From Fimbriiglobus ruber (lineage in GTDB: Bacteria > Planctomycetota > Planctomycetia > Gemmatales > Gemmataceae), in contig NZ_NIDE01000017.1 of assembly GCF_002197845.1 (NCBI RefSeq), positions 1,472,712 through 1,536,711 of the forward strand: 64,000 bases of DNA, in the 5' to 3' direction. The notes below the pieces were generated by a model. That model saw nothing but the letters and a program-made list of their open reading frames with translations, did no database searches and had not been told where the DNA came from. Position 1 is the stretch's first letter. Every line of letters begins with the position of its first letter. The position numbers were made by a program, and so were the translations under genes. Of this stretch, positions 40,944 through 50,605 are shown piece by piece.

Positions 40944-42353
40944 TCACGCGGAACCCGGCGACGGCTTGCCCGCACCGTGCGGGTTCGGGTCCACGACCGG
41001 ATCGTGCCAACCGTCTGACGGCCCGATCCTATCGGCCTCGGGCGGCCCCCAACTGCCCCCTTCGTAGAAGTGAAGCTTGGGCGGATGCTCCAACACCGGG
41101 TCGACGATTCGCCACGCCTCCTCGACGTAATCTTCCCGCGCGAACTGGGTGCGGTCGCCCTTCATGGCCCCGCCGAGTAAGCGCTCGTACGCGTCCATCT
41201 CTTCCGAGTCCGGGTAATGCGCGGCCAGGAGTTCGGTGGGTCGCCCGATCATCGCCTCCCCGGGCATCTTCGCCATCGCCCCGAGCCCGATCACCACGTC
41301 GGGATTCACCCGGAACCGGAGGTAGTTCGCTTGCGGCCGGTCCGTGTACAACTCGGGCGGCTGACGGAAGGTCGCGAAGACTTCGGTGCAGGTCGTCGGG
41401 AGACATTTCCCGGTCCGGATGTACACCGGCACGCCTTCCCACCGCCAGGAGTGAACCTCCAAACGAACGGCGGCGAACGTTTCGACGTGCGAGGTCGGAG
41501 CCACGCCGGGTTCGACGCGATACCCGAGGAACTGGCCGCGTACCACGTCCTCCGATTTGAGCGGCCGGACCGCCCGAAGCACCTTGACTTTTTCGTCCCG
41601 GACCGCCTCGCTGTCGGTCCCGACGGGCGGTTCCATCAACAGGTTGCTCATGAGCTGGAAGAGGTGGTTCTGCAGGACGTCGCGGATCGCGCCGGCCTGG
41701 TCGTAGAACGCCCCACGGCCCTGGACGTCGAACGCCTCGGCCATCGTGATCTGGATGGATTTGACATACCGGCGGTTCCAGATCGGTTCCAGAAAGGAGT
41801 TGGCGAACCGGAAGTACAGCAGGTTTTGAACCGGCTCCTTGCCCAGGTAATGGTCGACGCGGTAGATGGACGATTCGCAGAAGTGGGCGAGGAGGGTGCG
41901 GTTGAGCTCGATCGCCGAGGCCAGGCTCCGCCCGAACGGCTTCTCGATGATCACCCGCCCGTTCGTCGCGCACCCGGAATTCCCGAGCTGGCGGACGACC
42001 AGTTCAAACATGGACGGCGGGATGGCGAGGTAGTGAGCCGGGCGGACCGCATTCCCGAGTTCTTTCCGGAGGATCTGGAACGTCTCCGGGTCTTGATAGT
42101 CGCCGTCGACGTAGCGGAGTTGTCCGAGCAGTTGGTCGAACGCCTTCGGGACGAGCCCCCCGTGTTCCTCGACGCTGCGCCGGGCCCGATTCTGGAATTG
42201 CTCCAAAGTCCATCCGGCTTTGGCCACGCCGATAACAGGGACGGTGAGCCGGCCGCGGCGAACCATCGCCTGCAACGCCGGGAAGATTTTCTTGTACGCC
42301 AGATCTCCGGTCGCCCCAAAGAACACCAACGCATCCGCAACGTCTGTGTCCAC
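40944..42353 (-). CDS. zwf: glucose-6-phosphate 1-dehydrogenase
   Basis: First enzyme of the oxidative pentose phosphate pathway. A GTG start at 42353 with AGGAGG about 10 bases upstream. The coenzyme motif is [29 protein letters not shown] and the catalytic RVDHYLGKE, including the His, are all there. Then [20 protein letters not shown] is typical of G6PD. Length (469 aa) is normal. The tail after residue about 445 is Pro/Gly/Asp-rich. It has no neighbouring pgl or gnd in the window. Confidence 0.95.
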   Translation of the reverse strand: MDTDVADALVFFGATGDLAYKKIFPALQAMVRRGRLTVPVIGVAKAGWTLEQFQNRARRSVEEHGGLVPKAFDQLLGQLRYVDGDYQDPETFQILRKELGNAVRPAHYLAIPPSMFELVVRQLGNSGCATNGRVIIEKPFGRSLASAIELNRTLLAHFCESSIYRVDHYLGKEPVQNLLYFRFANSFLEPIWNRRYVKSIQITMAEAFDVQGRGAFYDQAGAIRDVLQNHLFQLMSNLLMEPPVGTDSEAVRDEKVKVLRAVRPLKSEDVVRGQFLGYRVEPGVAPTSHVETFAAVRLEVHSWRWEGVPVYIRTGKCLPTTCTEVFATFRQPPELYTDRPQANYLRFRVNPDVVIGLGAMAKMPGEAMIGRPTELLAAHYPDSEEMDAYERLLGGAMKGDRTQFAREDYVEEAWRIVDPVLEHPPKLHFYEGGSWGPPEADRIGPSDGWHDPVVDPNPHGAGKPSPGSA

Positions 42354-42617
42354 GCCTGGGTTACCTCCTGAATGCCGGGTCGTCGAGACATCCGAATTTT
42401 ATGAACCCACAGGGGCGGCTGCCGGCTTTCTGGGAAGTTCTTTCCATATGCCGGAATCGTGATCCGGATCGCGCGTCCTCGTGTGCAAATGAGCGATTAC
42501 GCTACTCAGGATCGTCTACCATTTCTAGCGAAAATGTTGCCCTTGACGGTTCGACTCCGTTCTGGGTAATCGGCGCATTCCGATAATCGGATCACGAAGA
42601 CTTGGGGACGGGCGGCT

Positions 42618-44228
42618 GTGGCATTCTTCCGCCGGCGAGTGGCGCTGTTTCGTCGCGCCCCGATTCCGTTGCTCGCCATCGCAGCGGGTACGGCCGGGTG
42701 CATCCACTCATCAGCCCCGGTCGATTCGGCGGGGTTGGCCCAGCGCGTCACTGCCCAGACGCTTCAGACGCCCAATGCGGTCGCTCAGCCCCAAATCGCC
42801 CCGGACCGCGTTCCCGAGGTCAAACCGGGGGCACCCGCCGCCTCTCCGCTGCCGGGCGAAGACCCGCTCACGCTCGATCAGGCCAAGGAACTCGCGGACC
42901 GGGTCAACCCGCAACTCAACCGCACGCGGGAGACCGTGAGCCGGGCGGCGGCCGACGAACGGGTCGTGTTCGCCGACTTCCTCCCCTCCGTGTCCCTCTC
43001 GCACGAGTTCGACGCCGTCACCTCAAGTACGGGATTCGTCGGGGTCAAGGACGGCCGCCGGTTCGTGCAACTCCCGATCCGGGGGTACGGCCCGGGGACG
43101 CAGGACTTCCAGGTTCTCGACCTGGAGTTGCGGTACACCGTGTTCCAGTTCGGCAAGCGGCTCGCCCGCCACGACCAGGCGGTGCTGCGGTGGGAGATCG
43201 CCCGACTCCAGACCGAGCGGGCCCGGCAGGCGGTCGGGTTCGACGTCAGCGCCCGGTACGCCGAGGCACTGGAAGCGTACGCCACCCGGGCCGTGGCGGA
43301 GCGGACGGTGGAGCGGGCGGCGGAGATCCTCCGCGACGCGGCGAACCTGGAAAAGAGTGGGGTACTCACCCGGGAAGACGTCCTCCGGGCCGAGGTCCAG
43401 GTAGCCGACGCCCGGCAAAGTTTGACCACCGCAAAGAGCGGCGTCCACATCGCGCTCGCCGCCCTCAACCGGGCGATCGGAATCACCATCGGCTTCCCGA
43501 CCCGCGTGACCGAAGCCGCCCTGCCGATCGCCACCCCCCAGGCGCCCGCCCCCGAGCCCCGACCGTTCGGCCTCGCACTGGAAGAGTGCCTGGACTTCGC
43601 GGTCCGGAGCCGGCCGGAATTGGCCGTGGTTCAGAAAGCGATCCAAGCGTCGGCCCGCGGGGTAGACTCCGCCCGAGCCGATTACCTGCCGACAATCGGG
43701 ACCCGGGCGACCGGGTCGGTGGTGGACGGGGTGGATGTCCAGAACTCGGTCGTACTCAACGCCGGGATCTACGTGAAGTGGGACATTTACACCGGCGGTA
43801 AGCGGGCCGGGGTCGTCGCGGCCGCCCAGTCGGACGTCCGGGCGGCCGTCGCCGAGGCCCAACAAATCTGCGACACCATCGCGTTCGAGGTCCACGTCGC
43901 GTTCTCGAACATCGTCGACGCCCGGGACCGCATCGTCCAGACGCGGACGGCCACCGAACAGGCCCGCGAGACTCTCCGGTTGGTCCAGGCCCGGTACAAC
44001 CGCGGGGACGCCAAGCCGACCGACGTGGTCGACGCCCAGACCGCCCTGACCCGGGCCGAGCAGAACGCGAACAACGCCCGCTACGCGTACCTGATCGCCC
44101 TGGCCCGGATGGAGTTCGCGACCGGGGTGCCACTCTCCACCCTGCTTTCCGCTACCCCTGCGCCCGCGCCGCCCGCGGTACTCCCGAAACAGCCCCCGGC
44201 TGTCGAAGGGAAAGGGCCGCCAGGGTAA
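42618..44228 (+). CDS. TolC family outer membrane efflux protein
   Basis: A 536-aa OEP protein with a lipobox (AIAAGTAGCIHSS). Two homologous halves typical of TolC: DPLTLDQAKELADRVNPQL ... and FGLALEECLDFAVRSRPEL, each followed by long helical heptads; NPQLN and SRPELA are the classic OEP starts. It is first in a TolC - HlyD - MFS operon for export. Start chosen for the lipoprotein signal. Confidence 0.9.
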   Translation: MAFFRRRVALFRRAPIPLLAIAAGTAGCIHSSAPVDSAGLAQRVTAQTLQTPNAVAQPQIAPDRVPEVKPGAPAASPLPGEDPLTLDQAKELADRVNPQLNRTRETVSRAAADERVVFADFLPSVSLSHEFDAVTSSTGFVGVKDGRRFVQLPIRGYGPGTQDFQVLDLELRYTVFQFGKRLARHDQAVLRWEIARLQTERARQAVGFDVSARYAEALEAYATRAVAERTVERAAEILRDAANLEKSGVLTREDVLRAEVQVADARQSLTTAKSGVHIALAALNRAIGITIGFPTRVTEAALPIATPQAPAPEPRPFGLALEECLDFAVRSRPELAVVQKAIQASARGVDSARADYLPTIGTRATGSVVDGVDVQNSVVLNAGIYVKWDIYTGGKRAGVVAAAQSDVRAAVAEAQQICDTIAFEVHVAFSNIVDARDRIVQTRTATEQARETLRLVQARYNRGDAKPTDVVDAQTALTRAEQNANNARYAYLIALARMEFATGVPLSTLLSATPAPAPPAVLPKQPPAVEGKGPPG

Positions 44229-44401
44229 ATCTCTCCCCATCTTCACGCAGCCCCCCGTCGTATTGCTCTTGCCGGGTCGTTCTCTTGTTGCGCGTTCCTC
44301 GGTAAAACAATTCGGCGGTCAATATCGAGACGGCCCCCAAAAAACATGGCGGCGGGCTTTTGAATCCGACCGAAGCGACTCACCGCGGAGACGATCGAGT
44401 C

Positions 44402-45814
44402 ATGTCGACGCCCTCCCTGCCGTCCGGCACACCACAGGAACCACCCGCGGCAACGGTGCCTGAGCCTACCGGCCCGGCACACCGGCGGTGGGTCCGGATC
44501 GTGGTCTGGGCCGCCGGCCTGTCCGCCGCGGCCATCGGCCTGGCCATCCCCTTTTCGTACTGGGGCTACCGCTTCACCCACTCGATGACGAACGACGGGT
44601 TCGTCGAGACGCGAATCGTTCACCTCGCGCCGCAGACGGCGGGACTTCTGGTGCGGGTGCTGGTCGAGGAGAACGACCGGGTTCAAGCCGGGCAAGTCCT
44701 GGCCGAAATCGATCCCACGCCCCGACAGCGGGAACTGGATCTGGCGAGGTCCAAGGTCACGGCCGCCACCGAGACGTTGAGCTTCGCGAAGGCCACGCTG
44801 GACCGGCTGGAGCAAGAGTACCCCCGGAGGGTGGCGGTGGCCGAGCGAGACAAGGACGTGGCCGAGGCGCTGTGGAAGGAGGCCCAGACGCGACTTGAAG
44901 TAACCCGGGTCCGGACCGATAAAGCCGTGAAAGAAGCCGAGGCCGGGGTCGACGCCGCGAAAGCGGTACTCCTCAAGGCGAAGGAAGACAACGACCGGTA
45001 TCAAAAGCTGTACGCGGAGAGATCGGTCCCGCAGATCCGGGCGGAAGAGGCGGCCCGGACTTACGGGACGGCCAAGGCCGAACACACGGCCGTCCTCGCC
45101 CGGCTGGACACGGCCCGGGCGGAACTCGGGCAGATCCGGATTTCCGAGCGGGAGGTCGAGGCCGGCCGCCAGACGATCGACAAGTCGTCCGAGACGCTCG
45201 GGCTGGCCAAACTCGGCAGCCTCCAAATCGAGGAAGCCAAAATCCAGGTGGGTATCCGGGCGGCCGAGGTGGAGGAGGCGAAGCGGGCGGCCGACACCGC
45301 CCTGACCCAACTGCAATACTGCCGGGTCATCGCCCCGTTCGATGGGGTCGTGGTGAAGCGGTACCGCAGCCCGGGGGACAACGCCCCGGTCGGCTCGCCG
45401 GTCGTCAGCATCTACAACCCCAAGTTGATCTACGTCACGGCGAACATGGAGGAGGATCGCCTCGAAGGGATCGCCCCGGGCAACCGCACGATTCTCTGGA
45501 TCGACCGATTCGACCGACGGTTTACCGGGAAGGTGGTGTGGGTCGGGGAGTCGTCCGGGGCCAACTTCGCCCTGGTCCCGCGGGACGTAAGTACCGGGGA
45601 ATTCACCAAGGTTCCCCAGCGGATTCCGGTGCGGATCGCCCTCGACCCGGACGACCGCCTCCCGCGGGTCGTTCCCGGCCTGTCGGTCACGGTCGCGATC
45701 TCCCACGAGCCGGGCGACGCGACCTGGGCGGCGAACGAGGCCGCGGCCATGCGGGCGCTAGCCGCCCAGGGCCTCAGTCCGGTCGTCCCACCCGCGGAAG
45801 GCGCGAAGAAGTGA
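44402..45814 (+). CDS. EmrA/HlyD-like membrane fusion protein
   Basis: A 470-aa adaptor of the EmrA type. One TM (WVRIVVWAAGLSAAAIGLAI), lipoyl halves (IVHLAPQTAGLLVRVLVEEND and IAPFDGVVVKRYRSPGDNAP), and a long coiled coil between. The stretch VTANMEEDRLEGIAPGN is the EmrA-type motif. ATG 44402 is preferred. Its stop overlaps the MFS start in GTGA (45811-45814). Confidence 0.9.
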   Translation: MSTPSLPSGTPQEPPAATVPEPTGPAHRRWVRIVVWAAGLSAAAIGLAIPFSYWGYRFTHSMTNDGFVETRIVHLAPQTAGLLVRVLVEENDRVQAGQVLAEIDPTPRQRELDLARSKVTAATETLSFAKATLDRLEQEYPRRVAVAERDKDVAEALWKEAQTRLEVTRVRTDKAVKEAEAGVDAAKAVLLKAKEDNDRYQKLYAERSVPQIRAEEAARTYGTAKAEHTAVLARLDTARAELGQIRISEREVEAGRQTIDKSSETLGLAKLGSLQIEEAKIQVGIRAAEVEEAKRAADTALTQLQYCRVIAPFDGVVVKRYRSPGDNAPVGSPVVSIYNPKLIYVTANMEEDRLEGIAPGNRTILWIDRFDRRFTGKVVWVGESSGANFALVPRDVSTGEFTKVPQRIPVRIALDPDDRLPRVVPGLSVTVAISHEPGDATWAANEAAAMRALAAQGLSPVVPPAEGAKK

Positions 45815-47376
45815 CCCAGTCGCCCCCGCCGCCTCTGCCGCTTACCGCCCGGGAAACGCTAGCCGCCGTGTGCGGGTTCGCGGCCGCCCTTCTCTACGGG
45901 TTTCATAGTACCCTGCCCGACCTACCGGGCCCGTTCCAGATCGTCGACATCGGGTCGGACCGCTTCCGCTACCAGTGGGTGTCCGGGGCCTCGAACCTGG
46001 GCTCGATCGCCGGCATGTCGGTCCTCCCCTGGCTGCGGTCCCGGTTCGGCCTGCGGCGGTGCTACTTCGCCGGGCTCTTGTTGTACTCCGTCGGCGGGCT
46101 GGCCGGCGTATGGCTCCGGGACGACATGGTACTGGCCGCGACGACGCTCGTCGCGGCGGTCGGGAACGGGCTCGTGGTCACGACCGTCCTGTCGCTCTTG
46201 TGGCTCGAATTCCCCGGCCGGCGCGACTGGTCGATCGGCCTGTACGTCGTCGGCCTGTACCTCGGCCGAATCCTCGCCCCGAGCGTGAGCGGGGTCCTGA
46301 TCAACGAACCGTCCTGGCGGACGGTGGCCGCTGTTCCGGCGGCCCTCGCCGGTTTGGTCCTCGTCGGGGCTTACGAATCCCACCGGGCCAACCAGCCGCC
46401 GTCGGCTACCCGCGACCCGTTCGATTTCCCCGGCCTGTTCCTGCTCCTCAGCTGGGTGACGTGCCTGTTCGTCGGGCTGAGTCGATTCCAGCTCTGGGGG
46501 TGGGACACGGCCGACGCCACGGCCGTCGTCTACACAGCCGGGGTCTTGATGTTCACCGGCTTTGTGGCGCGCCAGTTGACCGCGACTCATCCGCTGTTCG
46601 ACCTGTCGCTCCTGCGCAACCGCCGGTTCGCCCTGTCGGTGGTGATCAAGGCGACGGCCGACGTCACCTTCGTCACCGTCCTGCTGGCGGTCACCCGGTA
46701 CATGGTGATCGACCGGGGGTACCCGCGGACGACGACCGGACTGGTCCTCCTTCCGTCCGTGGTCGCGATGCTCCTGGCCCTCCTTTTCACCGCCCGGTTC
46801 GGGACGCGCGGTAACCGGAAGGTGCGGCTGGTGCTGGGAATGGCCGGGCTCGCCGTTTGCACGTGGCTCCTGACGCGGATCGACCTGTTCACGGACAAGC
46901 GGTGGCTCGCGGTCGTCCTGGCGGTCTGGTCCGGGTGTGCCGGGTGCGCCGGATCGCCGGTCGTCTGCATTACCTTCGACGGCTTGACGCAGGCGCAGGT
47001 GGCGGCGTCGGCCAGCATCAAGAACGTGATGCGGGTACTCCCGACGTTGATCGGCGTGGGCGTTCTGGCCGTGTTCACCGACTTGCGGGCGACCGCCCTG
47101 TTCGACCTTGAGCGTCAGACGATCGAATCCAACCGCCCGCCGGCGGCCGACGTCTCGCTCTGGATTCAGGACCGGATCAGCCCGTACAGCACCCGCCCGG
47201 CCGACCTCCCTGCCCAGGCTGACAGCGTTCTGAGCGGGTGGGTGAGGGCGAACGCGACGGTGTGGGCGACCCAGTCGATCCTCGGGTATTTCGCCCTGAT
47301 CGCCGCCGCGGGCGCGGGGATGAGTTTATTCCTCCGCCCCCTCCCACCCGACGCCCCGGGACCACTACGCGGCTGA
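45811..47376 (+). CDS. MFS transporter of the DHA2/EmrB type
   Basis: A 521-aa exporter with about 14 TM helices, as in EmrB. Start GTG 45811, coupled to emrA-like stop. Motifs: AGMSVLPWLRSRFGLRRCYF resembles MFS motif A; LYLGRILAPSVSGVL resembles motif C. The C-terminal half carries a large loop with QTIESNRPPAADV. Together with the TolC and EmrA-like proteins it makes a complete proton-driven pump. No regulator is adjacent. Confidence 0.88.
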   Translation: MTQSPPPPLPLTARETLAAVCGFAAALLYGFHSTLPDLPGPFQIVDIGSDRFRYQWVSGASNLGSIAGMSVLPWLRSRFGLRRCYFAGLLLYSVGGLAGVWLRDDMVLAATTLVAAVGNGLVVTTVLSLLWLEFPGRRDWSIGLYVVGLYLGRILAPSVSGVLINEPSWRTVAAVPAALAGLVLVGAYESHRANQPPSATRDPFDFPGLFLLLSWVTCLFVGLSRFQLWGWDTADATAVVYTAGVLMFTGFVARQLTATHPLFDLSLLRNRRFALSVVIKATADVTFVTVLLAVTRYMVIDRGYPRTTTGLVLLPSVVAMLLALLFTARFGTRGNRKVRLVLGMAGLAVCTWLLTRIDLFTDKRWLAVVLAVWSGCAGCAGSPVVCITFDGLTQAQVAASASIKNVMRVLPTLIGVGVLAVFTDLRATALFDLERQTIESNRPPAADVSLWIQDRISPYSTRPADLPAQADSVLSGWVRANATVWATQSILGYFALIAAAGAGMSLFLRPLPPDAPGPLRG

Positions 47377-47531
47377 CGCCGGGGCGGTGAGCAGAGCGGG
47401 AATCGGCTTTTTACACGTGCGGTAGGTTCTTACCTGCCCGTTGGGTTTTTCTTTTGCCCGTCCCGAATGCCTCGTCTGGGATCGATATTACAATTTGTCA
47501 TTGCTCGGAAATCTTGTCAGGAGGATATACT

Positions 47532-48886
47532 TTGTCGCTCAACCCAACGCCGAGTCAAACCCTTTCCACTCAACCACTTAATGCTTCGCTCGAGCCACCA
47601 CCGCGGCTTCCCGAAGAACCACGTCGATCATTGTTCATTCGGGCGGTTGGAGTCGGCTTGGTATCTGGTGCGGCGGCGGTCGGATTCCGGATCGTGCTCG
47701 AAAAGGCCGAGCGCTTACGTGACCTCGTGATGGACCTCACCTCTCCAACCCCCTGGGGAGTGGGAGTGGCCCTCGCTGTCGGATTTGCGGCCGTGCTGGC
47801 CGGAGCGGGTGTCGCACTCGTCCGACGGATGGCCCCTGAAGCTTCGGGCAGTGGCATTCCACACGTCGAAGGGGTATTGCACAACCGATTTTCATTCCGC
47901 TGGTTCCGCGTGTTGTGGGTGAAAGTGATCGGCGGCATCATGAGTATCGGGGGCGGTCTTGCCCTGGGGAGGGAAGGGCCGACCATTCAAATTGGAGCGT
48001 GCATCGGCCGCGCAGGCGGGTTGTGGTTTGGCAGCAACCCCGAGGAGGAACGGACGATGATTGCGGTGGGGGCTGCGGCCGGCTTATCGGCCGCATTCAA
48101 CGCCCCCTCGCCGGGATGATGTTCTTTTTCGAGGAACTCCGCGGCGGGAATCGGCCCGCGGATTACCTGGCCGCACTCCTGGCCTCTTCCGCTGGCGATC
48201 TGCTCGCGCGCGAGATCTTGGGGCAGGGTCCGGTATTTGGTGCGATCCCCGTCACCGCCCCACCGCCATTGGAGGTCATCCCGCTGGCACTCGGGATCGG
48301 CGTCGCGGGGGGCATAGTGGGGGTGCTGTTCAACGTCTCGTTATTCCGGACGCTGACAGCATTTGGCCGTGCCCGAAACGCACTCGGACACTGGCAGCTC
48401 GCGGCGGTCGTTGGGGCATTGATCGGCCTGTTAGGAGTATTCCATCCGACGCTGCTGGGTGACGGCCATCGACTCATCGGATCTGCATTATCAGGTCCGC
48501 CCGTTTTGGCGTCGGCTCTGGCTCTGTTTGCCGTTCGTGCCATTCTGACGCTGGGAAGTTACGCCACGGGGGCAGCGGGCGGCCTTTTCTCACCTCTTCT
48601 CGTGTTGGGAGCTTACATGGGAGCGGTCTGCAGCCTGCTGCCGGAGGCGGGGCCGCTCCTTCCAGTCTGTGTCGTACTCGGAATGGCGAGCCTCTTCACC
48701 GGCAGTATACGGGCACCCGTTACGGGTCTTTTGCTGATGGTCGAGATGTCCGGCTGTTATGCGCTCGTGTTACCGCTCCTGGCGACTTGTCTGGCCTCGG
48801 AATTCACAGCAGGAGAGCTGGGTGGAAAGCCTATCTATACGGCACTTCTCGAACGGGATCTTGCGACACGAACGGCGACAACCTGA
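47532..48886 (+). pseudogene. ClC-family chloride channel/transporter, frame-broken
   Basis: The start is TTG 47532, with AGGAGG 7 bases upstream. The channel filter motifs are intact: GSGIPHVEG, GREGPTIQIG with the gating Glu, and later GGLFSPLLVLG. The frame is lost at the C5 tract 48103-48107, where six C would give the expected NAPLAGMMFFFEE; the rest of the protein follows in the next frame to 48886. It otherwise has the normal ClC length and about ten TM helices and no CBS domain. It may be a working gene with an undercalled base; hence marked pseudogene only by its present frame. Confidence 0.78.
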
Positions 48887-49008
48887 TCGAGTTCAGTGGC
48901 GGCATACCGATCACCTGCTTCTCCGCGTTAGGCGCCCGAAGCGGACGTGCAAAGCACCGTAGCGAACGCGGAGTGCGGAAGGTGGCGGCCCGAACGCTTG
49001 GAGTATCC

Positions 49009-49073
49009 CCAGGTGGGACCGGCATCCCGCCGGTCTTTTGCGTAGAGACCGGCGGGATGCCGGTCCCGCCTGG
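49009..49073. repeat. 28-bp hairpin between ClC and Bcr/CflA genes
   Basis: Arms 49009-49036 and 49046-49073 (ccaggtgggaccggcatccc, continuing) pair with one mismatch across a 9-base loop. It lies between converging genes and likely serves as a bidirectional terminator, or is a REP-like repeat. Confidence 0.85.
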
Positions 49074-49153
49074 GCCAAACACGAAACGGATGAGCGTGCC
49101 GCGCGCCTGACACGATCTCTCGGGCGGAGTCGTTTGGCCTCGTGACGCCTCCA

Positions 49154-50413
49154 TTAGTGCATGTGGGCGTGTTGAACCGGCTCGGCGTCTTTCGTGGGGT
49201 GAGCGTTTTCTTCTGACGCCGGGCTGTTGCGTGCCGCTCGTCGGCCGACGAGCAGGATGGCCAGGCCGATCGTCGCCGTCCCGCCGAGAATGGCGATGAT
49301 CGGGAAACTGTTACTGGAAGACGATGCCCCGATCCCCGTGGAAATCACGGCTCCGATACCGAGCTGGAAGAACCCGAGTAGCGCGGAGGCGCTGCCGGCG
49401 TTCTTGGTGAACGGCCGGAGTGCCAGTGCCGAGGCGTTGGGGTTGGTGAGCCCGACGCTACTCAGGAAGACGAACAGCAGCACCAAAGTCTCGGTCAACC
49501 CGTACCACCCCGCCCACGAGCCACCGACGAAGATCAACCCCGTCACTACCTGGATGAGGAGCGCGCGGAAGAATATCGTTTCGCTCTCGAACCAGCGGAG
49601 CAAGAGTACGTTCAGCTGGCTGCCGCCGATGAACCCGGCCGCCAGGCCCGCGAAGATCGCACTGAAAGCTTTCTCGCTCAGACCGAAGCCCTTCATGAAG
49701 ATGATGGACGAACCGGCCACGTAAGTGAACAAGCCGGCGAAGGAGAACGCGCCGGCCAGTGCGTAAGTCGCGAACCGGGGGTGCCGGAGGATGGTGAAGT
49801 ATTCCACCACAATTGGCCCCGGCCGCAACGAGATACTGGGGTCGGGCTGGTGCCCCTCGGGTAGTAAGAATTGCGTCAGCGCGAGAATCGCGGCCACCAT
49901 CACGGCCATGATGACGAACACGAGCTTCCAGCTGCCGACCGCCATCACGAGACTACCGATACTTGGGGCCAGCAGTGGAGACGCGGCGATAAAGAGGAAC
50001 AACAGCGACAGGATTTTGGCGCTTTCCTTGACGGGGAAGAAGTCCCGCACCATCGTGACCGACGCCACCTGGGCCACGCAGCCGCCGAACCCCTGGATGA
50101 AGCGCAGGGCGATGAGCGTATAGACGTCGGGCGCGGCAATACAACCGATCGAGGCGAGGACGAACAAACTCAGCCCGAAGACGAGCGGCCTTTTCCGCCC
50201 GAACCGGTCCAGCAGCGGGCCGTAAATCACCTGGCCGAACGCGAGCCCGATGAAATAGCTCGAAAGGGTCAGCGAGACCGTCGTTTCTTCGACGGCGAAA
50301 TGTGCCGCCAGTTGCTTGAAGCCGGACAGATACATGTCGATGGCGAACGGGCTGACGACACTCAGGCTCCCGAGCAGGGAAATAATGAACAGGTTAGAGC
50401 GTTGGACGCGCAA
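49154..50413 (-). CDS. Bcr/CflA family drug-resistance MFS transporter
   Basis: A 419-aa, 12-TM proton-driven exporter. MFS motif A GPLLDRFGRKRPLV and the DHA1-type start DMYLSGFKQLAAHF are typical of Bcr/CflA, as is motif C-like SPLLAPSIGSLVM. C-terminal His-rich tail (PVQHAHMH) is unusual and might bind metal. Substrate unknown; family members export bicyclomycin, chloramphenicol or sulfonamides. Confidence 0.88.
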   Translation of the reverse strand: MRVQRSNLFIISLLGSLSVVSPFAIDMYLSGFKQLAAHFAVEETTVSLTLSSYFIGLAFGQVIYGPLLDRFGRKRPLVFGLSLFVLASIGCIAAPDVYTLIALRFIQGFGGCVAQVASVTMVRDFFPVKESAKILSLLFLFIAASPLLAPSIGSLVMAVGSWKLVFVIMAVMVAAILALTQFLLPEGHQPDPSISLRPGPIVVEYFTILRHPRFATYALAGAFSFAGLFTYVAGSSIIFMKGFGLSEKAFSAIFAGLAAGFIGGSQLNVLLLRWFESETIFFRALLIQVVTGLIFVGGSWAGWYGLTETLVLLFVFLSSVGLTNPNASALALRPFTKNAGSASALLGFFQLGIGAVISTGIGASSSSNSFPIIAILGGTATIGLAILLVGRRAARNSPASEENAHPTKDAEPVQHAHMH

Positions 50414-50605
50414 GGGTTTCCGCCTCGTACACGGGTAGGTTCAGGAACCGCTGTCAGGCTCGTTCGTTCTGGCAACCACAGGGGATAGTGCCCGCGGCCG
50501 CTGTATCTAACAGCGACGGTCCGAATACGAGACGGATGGAGAGAGGTCGCTTTCGGTTCGCACGATTAACGCTTGCCTGCACCGCGGCAAGCTCACGGGC
50601 CTACG

